A stretch of DNA of 8,115 nt from CAWVVV01 sp964629165 (lineage in GTDB: Bacteria; Verrucomicrobiota; Verrucomicrobiia; Opitutales; Oceanipulchritudinaceae). This document shows, piece by piece, positions 1-5,645 of the stretch. The first letter of the stretch is position 1. Each line of letters begins with the position of its first letter. Below the pieces are notes generated by a model. That model searched no databases and was not told where the DNA came from. It saw only the letters and a program-made list of their open reading frames with translations. The stretch covers positions 1 to 8,115 of the forward strand of contig CAZVQJ010000137.1 in assembly GCA_964629165.1 (NCBI GenBank), read 5' to 3'. The position numbers and the translations under genes are program-made.

Positions 1-1232
1 CCCTCATTCTCGAGGCCGCCGATCATCTCATCGAGATTGGCCCGGGAGCGGGAGAAGAGGGTGGCCGACTGCTTTTTGCGGGCACCCCTGGCGAGGCGGT
101 GGCCGACCGTCGCTCCCTCACCGGGAGGTTTCTCGGCGGCATCGAAAAGGTGGAAAAATCCGCCGCGACGGTGCCCCCCGGCCCCGATCAGTTGCGGATA
201 CGGGGCGCGACCGAGCACAATCTGCGCGGGATCGACGTGAGGTTTCCGGTCGGGTGCCTCACGTGTGTCACGGGTGTCAGCGGTTCCGGCAAGAGCACAC
301 TCGTGAACGACGTGCTCGGTCGCGCTGCCGCCTTCAGGTTGAACCGGGCGAAGGAGATCCCCGGCGGGCATGAACGGATCGAGGGGCTCGAGCACTTCGA
401 GCGTGTTATCCGAGTTGACCAGGAGCCGATCGGCCGCAGCCCCCGGTCCAATCCCGCGACTTTCACCAAGCTCTTCGACGAGTTGCGCAAACTCTTTGCG
501 ATGGTGCCTCTGGCGAAGATCCGCGGATATGCGCCCAGCCGCTTTTCCTTCAACATGCGGGGAGGCCGGTGCGAGCGGTGTCAGGGGGATGGGCAGATCC
601 GGTTGGATATGCAGTTCCTTGCCGATGTCTACGCCGAGTGCCCCAGCTGTCGCGGAGCGCGTTACAACCGGGAGACGCTCGAAGTCCGTTTTCGAGGGCT
701 TAACATCGCGGATGTTCTGGCACTCTCGATCGACGACGCCGTGCGGGTCTTTGCGCGGCATCCAAAAATCCAGCCACGACTTGAAACCTTGCAGTCGGTG
801 GGCCTTGGTTATCTCCGGCTCGGCCAAGCCGCGAACACCCTCAGTGGCGGCGAAGCGCAGCGCCTCAAGCTCTCTCTGGAGCTGGGAAAACGCATTCTCG
901 GGCGAACGCTTTACATCCTCGACGAGCCGACGACCGGGCTCCACTGGGTCGATATCCAGAAGTTGATGGATCTGCTTTTCAAGCTGCGCGACGCAGGAAA
1001 CACGATTCTTGTGATCGAACATAATCTGGACGTCATCCGGTTGGCCGACTGGCTGGTCGATCTGGGACCCGGAGGCGGGCTCCACGGAGGACGCGTCGTC
1101 TATGCGGGAACACCAGAAGCGATTGCCGATTGCGGGGAGAGTCAGACCGGTCGGGCACTCGCGGCACAGTCTCCCCGGTCCGGTAGCTCGTCCCGTTCGC
1201 CGCTTGCAGGGCAGCGCTCCTGCGACGCTTGA
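1..1232 (+). CDS. uvrA: UvrA, excinuclease ABC subunit A (C-terminal part, cut at left edge)
   Basis: UvrA is the ATPase that dimerises, finds bulky DNA lesions and loads UvrB in nucleotide excision repair in the cytoplasm. The frame is open from base 3, so the first complete codon is internal and the N-terminal half lies outside the window; the GTG at 99 is an internal valine. About 409 residues are visible, against roughly 940 for a full UvrA. Reading begins in the end of the first ATPase module (ADHLIEIGPGAG). The second module follows: Walker A GVSGSGKST (273-299), the GLEHF and PIGRSPRSNPAT segments, a zinc finger with cysteine codons at 570, 579, 639 and 648 (C-X2-C-X19-C-X2-C), the ABC signature LSGGEAQ (840-860), Walker B ILDEPTTGLH with D at 921 and E at 924, and the VIEHN histidine loop. 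All key residues are present. An unconserved Ser/Arg-rich tail of about 20 residues follows the usual end, and the stop codon lies inside the 55-bp repeat beside the assembly gap. Identity is very secure. Confidence 0.97.
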   Translation, partial: LILEAADHLIEIGPGAGEEGGRLLFAGTPGEAVADRRSLTGRFLGGIEKVEKSAATVPPGPDQLRIRGATEHNLRGIDVRFPVGCLTCVTGVSGSGKSTLVNDVLGRAAAFRLNRAKEIPGGHERIEGLEHFERVIRVDQEPIGRSPRSNPATFTKLFDELRKLFAMVPLAKIRGYAPSRFSFNMRGGRCERCQGDGQIRLDMQFLADVYAECPSCRGARYNRETLEVRFRGLNIADVLALSIDDAVRVFARHPKIQPRLETLQSVGLGYLRLGQAANTLSGGEAQRLKLSLELGKRILGRTLYILDEPTTGLHWVDIQKLMDLLFKLRDAGNTILVIEHNLDVIRLADWLVDLGPGGGLHGGRVVYAGTPEAIADCGESQTGRALAAQSPRSGSSSRSPLAGQRSCDA

Positions 1233-1267
1233 ACGGCATCTGCATCCCGGCTCTTCGCCCGGCGGGC
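1213..1267. repeat. 55-bp exact repeat, left copy, abutting assembly gap
   Basis: This 55-bp stretch is identical to 1368-1422. It ends exactly at the first N, and it contains the uvrA stop codon (TGA, 1230-1232). Its first bases sit in the loop of a small dyad (TTGCAGG 1204-1210 with CCTGCGA 1219-1225, one G-T pair), so the repeat edge does not match a natural element boundary. The arrangement is what two unmerged contig ends with a 55-base k-mer overlap would produce. A genuine dispersed repeat that stopped the assembler here is also possible. Confidence 0.95.
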
Positions 1268-1367
1268 NNNNNNNNNNNNNNNNNNNNNNNNNNNNNNNNN
1301 NNNNNNNNNNNNNNNNNNNNNNNNNNNNNNNNNNNNNNNNNNNNNNNNNNNNNNNNNNNNNNNNNNN
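1268..1367. other. Assembly gap: 100 Ns
   Basis: Exactly 100 unknown bases. A round length of this kind is normally a placeholder and not a measured distance. Because the same 55-bp sequence lies immediately on both sides, the true distance may be zero, with the flanks being one sequence counted twice. In that case the uvrA-to-kinase spacing would shrink from 261 to about 106 bp. Nothing can be said about the content if the gap is real. Confidence 0.97.
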
Positions 1368-1422
1368 AGCGCTCCTGCGACGCTTGAACGGCATCTGCAT
1401 CCCGGCTCTTCGCCCGGCGGGC
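1368..1422. repeat. 55-bp exact repeat, right copy, abutting assembly gap
   Basis: Base-for-base copy of 1213-1267, starting at the first known base after the Ns. It is followed by about 70 bp of noncoding sequence before the next gene. No terminal inverted repeats or target-site duplication can be seen, and there is no coding content. See the left copy for interpretation. Confidence 0.95.
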
Positions 1423-1493
1423 CCGACGTCGTCGCGCTCCCATGGTTTGGCTGTTCGGAAGGTGTCGTATCCTGACCTTGCCTCCCGCGCAGA

Positions 1494-4475
1494 TTGATTG
1501 CATTGTTCCGAAGATCTGTGGACGGCGGTAATCATGATGAATATTCGGTGAGGGCGGTTAGCGGATGGCTTGTGGGGGCGAGCAAGATGGCGCGGGAAAT
1601 CCGCGAAAAAAACTGGGCCTCATTAGAGCTCGGCCGGATTGAGGACTGGCCGGAAGCGTTGCGTACGGTGCTCAATCTGTGCCTGGCGTCGCCGTCTCCC
1701 TGCCTGGTCGTCTGGGGATGTCAGCGGTCGTTGTTTTTCAACGACGCCTTTCAGGCGGCATGGGGCGTGGAACCGGAGTCGGTGGGAGAAAATGCGGAAA
1801 AATGGATGCGCCCATCGCGGCCGGAACTTTGGCGGGCGATCCAACAGGCGGAAGTGGGTGAATCGGTTTGGCTGCCTGCGGGTTCAGTCGCACCGGAGTC
1901 GAAGGGCCCGGGAGCTTCCTTTGTGGGATCAGCGAGCCCGGTTCACGATGCGGGCGGCGCGGTCAGGGGAGTTTTTCTCCTTCTCACGGAAAGCGTCTCA
2001 GGAGATTTGGCGGCGGAGCTGCAATCCGTGAACCGGCTCTACAATCTCAATGCGCAGCTTTGGCAGACGGGCGACCTCGGAACTGCGCTTGAAGCCGTTC
2101 TTGATGCCTCGCTCGAGCTGCTGGGAGCCGATCTCGGGAATGTGCAGTTGTTCGATCCCCGGGAGGAGGTTCTGGAGATTGCCGTTTTCCGGGGCTTTCA
2201 GCGTCCGTTTCTGGAGAGGTTCAGTCGCGTTTCGGCGAGCGGCACAAGTGCCTGCGGGCGAGCCTTGTTGAGTGGCCAGCGCGTCATCATCGAGGATGTG
2301 GAACAAGAGCCGACCTATGAGCATCGGGAAATGGCGGCGGCAGCGGGCTACCGGGCAGTGCAATCGACGCCGCTGTTGAGCCGGCGAGGGGAGCCGCTCG
2401 GAATGTTATCCACTCATTTCGTGCACCCGCATCGCCCGTCTGAGGGAAAACTGCATATGCTCGATGCGTTTGTGCGGAAAGCGTCGGATTTCATCGAACG
2501 GATCCATGCAGAACGCGCCTTGCGAGAGAGCGAGGAACATTTCCGCAGGATTACGGATGCGATGCCGCAGCTTGCCTGGAGGGCGGATGCCAAGGGACGG
2601 GTAGATTTCTACAATTCCAGAGCGGAGGAATATGCAGGCATTTACCGGCAGTCGGACGGCCGGTGGATATGGCAACCGGTTGTTCACCCCGACGATCTGG
2701 CGGAAACGACGGCCGCATGGCACCATTCCGTGAGCGCCCGCGAGCTCTACGAGATCGAGCACCGGGTTTCGATGAAAGACGGAACCTTCCGGTGGCACCT
2801 GAGCCGGGGACTTCCCTTCGAGGATGGAGACGGCAACGTGACCTGGTACGGAACGGCGACCGATATCGATGAGCAGAAGCGCGTGACGAAGGCGTTCGAG
2901 GCTGCAAAAATTGCGGCCGAGGCTGCGAGTGCATCGAAGAGCGAGTTTCTCGCCAACATGAGTCACGAGATCCGCACCCCGATGACTTCGATTCTCGGAT
3001 ATGCCGATCTCCTCGCGGGCAGGAGTAAGAATCCGGAGGATGCCAGCGCCATCGAGATCATCAAGAAGAACGGACAATTCCTCCTCGAGATTATCAACGA
3101 CATCCTCGATCTCTCGCGGATCGAAGCTGGAAAGATGCTTGCGGAGCGCCAGTCCTTCGCGCCCGATGCGCTGGTTCTCGAAGTCCGCTCCTTGATGGAA
3201 ATTCCGGCGCGTGAAAAGCATCTGCCGCTGCAGATGGATTTTGTCGGGCTCTTGCCGGAGCGCGTAGAGAGCGATTCGAAACGCCTGCGCCAGATTCTCA
3301 TCAATCTCGTGGGCAACGCGATCAAGTTCACCGACCGCGGCGAGGTGCGCGTGGTGACGCAGTATCTTCAGGAGCAAGACCGGCTGCGTTTCGACGTCAT
3401 CGATACGGGAATGGGTATGACCAAAGAAGAGCGCGCCGGGTTGTTCGAACCCTTCTACCAAGCCGACTCGTCGAATACCCGGGAGTATGGGGGCAGCGGG
3501 CTGGGGCTCGCGATCAGCCGCCGACTCGCGCGGATGCTCGGGGGAGAAATTCGCGTCGAGAGTGAGGCGGGTCGGGGCAGCACGTTCACGCTTCTTGTCG
3601 ATGCGCATGTTCCCGCAGAGACGAAACTGGTTGAGCCGAGAGCGGAGATCGTGGAGTCGGAGGGTTCGAACGAGCCCCTTCCGTCGATCGACTTCCGGGT
3701 GCTTGTCGTAGATGACCAGCGGGAGGTGCGTCGATTAGAGCAGTATTTTGTCGAAAACGCGGGTGGAGAGGCCCATACGGCCAGCAACGGGGCAGAAGCC
3801 ATCCAGTTGTGGGAGGAGGCCCGCCGCTCGGGTCGGGGGTTCGATGCCATTTTAATGGATGTGCAGATGCCGGTAATGGATGGTTACGAGACGACGCGGG
3901 AGCTGCGTTCGCGCGGCTTTCTCGGCCCGATTATCGCGGTCACGGCACACGCGATGACAGGTGACCGGGAAAAAGCCCTGCGCGCGGGTTGTGACGCTTA
4001 TCTGGCGAAACCAGTCGATTCCCGTCTCTTGCTGGAGACGCTTGCCAAGTTTGTGCAGGCGGCCCCGGACAGGGATACCGAAGGAAAGCGGACAGGCCAG
4101 TGCGTACTGATCGTTGAAGACAATCCGGGCCTCGCGAAACTGCTGAAACTGGTTGTCTCCTCGCGTGGTCACGAGGTCGTTACCGCCATCAGCGGACGCG
4201 CTGCTCTCGAGGCGGCTGAGGATTTCCAGGCCAACGTGGTGCTGATGGACCTGGGGCTCCCGGATTATGACGGTCGCGATCTGATCCGCCTCATGACGTC
4301 GTCGGAGCGAAGTGATGACGTGGTCTGGATCGCACTCTCGGGAAGAGATTCACCTGAAGATCGCGAATCGGCGCTGCAAAGCGGGTTCCACCATTTCATG
4401 CTGAAGCCTCCGGATTTTGATGAACTGCTGCGGCTGATTGCCCGGAAGCCATCGTCAGGCGCACCTACGGATTGA
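1494..4475 (+). CDS. Soluble hybrid sensor histidine kinase (PAS-like/GAF/PAS/HisKA/HATPase_c/REC/REC)
   Basis: Cytoplasmic two-component hybrid kinase of up to 993 residues; it has no membrane segment or signal peptide. Domains in order: a diverged PAS-like module at about 30-165, of the kind that begins with a W-x-x-L-x-x-G-x-I-x-x-W-P motif; GAF, about 180-335; PAS with PAC end, about 345-465; a short coiled linker; HisKA with phosphoacceptor His491 in NMSHEIRTPM; HATPase_c with N box NLVGNAIKF (604-612), G1 DTGMGM (637-642) and G2 GGSGLGLAIS (666-675). REC1 (735-855) has D740/D741, phosphoacceptor D789, T817 and K839. REC2 (870-985) has E875/D876, D919, S949 and K971. Both receivers therefore look functional. 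There is no HPt or output domain, so the phosphoryl target is unknown. The start is uncertain. TTG at 1494 is the longest but lacks a clear ribosome site; GTG 1548 and ATG 1587 also precede the first domain. The stop lies 15 nt before the next gene, suggesting cotranscription. The input signal cannot be read from the sequence. Confidence 0.95.
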   Translation: MIALFRRSVDGGNHDEYSVRAVSGWLVGASKMAREIREKNWASLELGRIEDWPEALRTVLNLCLASPSPCLVVWGCQRSLFFNDAFQAAWGVEPESVGENAEKWMRPSRPELWRAIQQAEVGESVWLPAGSVAPESKGPGASFVGSASPVHDAGGAVRGVFLLLTESVSGDLAAELQSVNRLYNLNAQLWQTGDLGTALEAVLDASLELLGADLGNVQLFDPREEVLEIAVFRGFQRPFLERFSRVSASGTSACGRALLSGQRVIIEDVEQEPTYEHREMAAAAGYRAVQSTPLLSRRGEPLGMLSTHFVHPHRPSEGKLHMLDAFVRKASDFIERIHAERALRESEEHFRRITDAMPQLAWRADAKGRVDFYNSRAEEYAGIYRQSDGRWIWQPVVHPDDLAETTAAWHHSVSARELYEIEHRVSMKDGTFRWHLSRGLPFEDGDGNVTWYGTATDIDEQKRVTKAFEAAKIAAEAASASKSEFLANMSHEIRTPMTSILGYADLLAGRSKNPEDASAIEIIKKNGQFLLEIINDILDLSRIEAGKMLAERQSFAPDALVLEVRSLMEIPAREKHLPLQMDFVGLLPERVESDSKRLRQILINLVGNAIKFTDRGEVRVVTQYLQEQDRLRFDVIDTGMGMTKEERAGLFEPFYQADSSNTREYGGSGLGLAISRRLARMLGGEIRVESEAGRGSTFTLLVDAHVPAETKLVEPRAEIVESEGSNEPLPSIDFRVLVVDDQREVRRLEQYFVENAGGEAHTASNGAEAIQLWEEARRSGRGFDAILMDVQMPVMDGYETTRELRSRGFLGPIIAVTAHAMTGDREKALRAGCDAYLAKPVDSRLLLETLAKFVQAAPDRDTEGKRTGQCVLIVEDNPGLAKLLKLVVSSRGHEVVTAISGRAALEAAEDFQANVVLMDLGLPDYDGRDLIRLMTSSERSDDVVWIALSGRDSPEDRESALQSGFHHFMLKPPDFDELLRLIARKPSSGAPTD

Positions 4476-4477
4476 CC

Positions 4478-4482
4478 AGGAG
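4478..4482 (+). promoter_or_regulatory. Shine-Dalgarno AGGAG for the membrane protein gene
   Basis: AGGAG lies 8 nt before the GTG at 4491 and 2 nt after the kinase stop codon. It supports GTG 4491 as the start over the in-frame ATG at 4509, and supports translation from a shared kinase transcript. Confidence 0.7.
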
Positions 4483-4490
4483 CAGAATCG

Positions 4491-5135
4491 GTGAGATTAC
4501 GTAGCTCGATGGACCTTCTGACCCGCTACCCCTGGATACGGCCGCTTTCGGCTGCTGTCGTGATCATTTTCATTATCGTGAGCGGCCTTCTCCAGAGCGT
4601 CTTCCATCCGTATGGCTACGCCTGGAGTCGGGAAGGTGGGGTGATCGAAACAGCCTCTGCGATCGGCTACATTTTCCCTCTCGGGATCGCCATTTACATG
4701 GCAGTTCGCACGCGCTCTTTCGGGTGGTTGGCGGGCAGTGTCATGCTCTTCTGGGCGATTCTTCGGGAAAGCGATCTGCAGACGGCCTTCACCTATCGAT
4801 CGGTCGAATCGCTCGGGTTCTATACCCGCGACATTGCCTCCTTGCAGGAGAAAATCATCGCTGTCCTCGTGCTCCTGCCGTTTGCGGTGGCGGGAATCTA
4901 TCTCATGTGGTTGCTCTGGAAGCAGATATCGACCCCGAGCGGACGGCGCGCCCCCTGGCTGGGTCATGTTGTCGCGTTGTTCACTTTGATCGCGGTCGCC
5001 ATGAGTGCCGAAAAGATCTTCGATTACACAGTCATCGAAGAAGTGTGTGAACTGGGGATTCCAATCGTTTCCTTGCTGCTCGTTCTCGACCTCCGCAAGC
5101 TTGGGAGAGGCGGGCAAAGGTTGGTACCCGCCTGA
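4491..5135 (+). CDS. Polytopic membrane protein of unknown function, in operon with the soluble kinase
   Basis: I do not recognise a named family. The 214-residue product has about six hydrophobic segments, at roughly 18-37, 52-72, 77-91, 121-143, 156-172 and 183-200, so it should sit in the inner membrane with little soluble domain. Polar residues cluster in and near the membrane: R47/E48, E53, then RESDLQ (92-97) and TYRSVESLGFYTRD (101-114) between segments 3 and 4, and E174, D178, E183, E184 and E187 around segments 5-6. This pattern suggests a functional or ligand-binding site and not a simple anchor. No signal peptide, heme or transporter motif is evident. The GTG start has a good AGGAG 8 nt upstream, and the gene follows the kinase stop by 15 nt. 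I infer cotranscription and possibly a shared role, for example sensing at the membrane for the soluble kinase, but the sequence does not prove it. The hydrophobicity pattern makes this a real gene and rules out the long antisense frame. Confidence 0.85.
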   Translation: MRLRSSMDLLTRYPWIRPLSAAVVIIFIIVSGLLQSVFHPYGYAWSREGGVIETASAIGYIFPLGIAIYMAVRTRSFGWLAGSVMLFWAILRESDLQTAFTYRSVESLGFYTRDIASLQEKIIAVLVLLPFAVAGIYLMWLLWKQISTPSGRRAPWLGHVVALFTLIAVAMSAEKIFDYTVIEEVCELGIPIVSLLLVLDLRKLGRGGQRLVPA

Positions 5136-5154
5136 ATCCGGGCATCGAGCGTTG

Positions 5155-5171
5155 CTCCGGCCCCGCCGGAG
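5155..5171 (+). terminator. Possible hairpin terminator after the kinase/membrane-protein operon
   Basis: A perfect 7-bp GC-rich stem (CTCCGGC/GCCGGAG) with a CCC loop lies 20 nt after the stop of the membrane protein gene. No T-run follows (the downstream bases are AAATGGG), so it is not a classic intrinsic terminator. It could aid termination, protect the mRNA 3' end, or be chance in GC-rich DNA. Confidence 0.3.
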
Positions 5172-5245
5172 AAATGGGAAATCCGCCGCCGTGATGGCGC
5201 CAGGACAACGTGGCGTTGGGGGGAACCGGCGCGGGATTTGCAATC

Positions 5246-5250
5246 AGGAG
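5246..5250 (+). promoter_or_regulatory. Shine-Dalgarno AGGAG for the small hypothetical gene
   Basis: AGGAG lies 4 nt before ATG 5255, slightly close but usable. It favours ATG 5255 over the upstream GTG at 5210, which would add 15 Gly/Ala-rich residues, and over ATG 5282, which has no ribosome site. Confidence 0.55.
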
Positions 5251-5254
5251 CGGA

Positions 5255-5527
5255 ATGACTCGATTCCCATCCTTTCAAACGATGACCCTGAAAGAACTAT
5301 TCTCCAGTGATCTTGTGTTGACTCCGGAAAATGTGCTGGAGGCTGCGAAGGCAGACACGACGATCGCAGGGATGGTCAATGGGTGGCGGCGACGTCTGCG
5401 GGATATGCCGTTCACCCAGGCATGCGGAGAGGTGCAGTTTTTTGTGCACGGGGGAGAGCTGACCCTCGATGAATTCAAGCGACTGCGTGAAATGACGCGG
5501 TTTCTCCGCGGCGAGATGGCGTCGTGA
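5255..5527 (+). CDS. Small hypothetical protein, 90 aa
   Basis: I do not recognise this protein. From ATG 5255 it is a 90-residue, probably soluble and mostly helical protein without signal peptide, membrane segment or cysteine-rich motif; it has a single Cys. Visible features are a basic cluster WRRRLRD in the middle, a hydrophobic FFVHGG turn, and a charged C-terminal helix (LTLDEFKRLREMTRFLRGEM). The preceding AGGAG supports the start. It lies 119 bp after the membrane protein gene, behind a hairpin, so it may be a separate unit or a weakly linked third operon member. It converges on the minus-strand kinase with 118 bp between stops. The codon use looks like that of its neighbours and no longer frame competes, so I consider it a likely real gene, but only homologues would confirm it. 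Confidence 0.6.
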   Translation: MTRFPSFQTMTLKELFSSDLVLTPENVLEAAKADTTIAGMVNGWRRRLRDMPFTQACGEVQFFVHGGELTLDEFKRLREMTRFLRGEMAS

Positions 5528-5590
5528 TTCTCGTTCGCGCGGTCAACGCATGGTCGGGCGGTGACCCTCTGGGCGGGTGGGGTTCGAAGA

Positions 5591-5611
5591 CTCGGCTCAC
5601 CACCGGCCGAG
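5591..5611. terminator. Weak dyad between convergent genes
   Basis: CTCGGC (5591-5596) pairs with GCCGAG (5606-5611) across a 9-nt loop in the 118-bp space between convergent stops. A 6-bp stem without a T-run on either strand is weak support. The position, where a bidirectional terminator would be expected, is the main argument. Confidence 0.2.
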
Positions 5612-5645
5612 CGCGAAATCGGAAAAGACCTGCCGCCTGGATGGG

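Noticed and set aside
1213..1422. CRISPR-like or mobile-element reading of the two 55-bp repeats
   Set aside because: There are only two copies, separated by Ns and exactly at contig ends, with no spacer sequence, terminal inverted repeats or transposase. An assembly overlap explains them better.
1447..1473. Promoter-like pair TTGGCT / TATCCT upstream of the soluble kinase
   Set aside because: The spacer is only 15 bp and both hexamers match the consensus poorly. It is indistinguishable from chance, although a promoter is expected somewhere between uvrA and the kinase.
1033..1503. Open frame on either strand running through the N gap
   Set aside because: It is open only because Ns cannot contain stops. 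The known parts are low complexity and overlap uvrA.
2406..3608. 400-codon open frame on the minus strand
   Set aside because: It lies antisense to the HisKA/HATPase region of the kinase. Its translation shows no domain, and the plus-strand frame carries all kinase motifs, so it is a shadow frame of GC-rich coding DNA.
4497..5243. 248-codon open frame on the minus strand over the membrane protein gene
   Set aside because: Its product is Pro/Arg/Asp-rich without hydrophobic pattern or motif. The plus-strand frame has a Shine-Dalgarno, tight spacing to the kinase and six hydrophobic segments.
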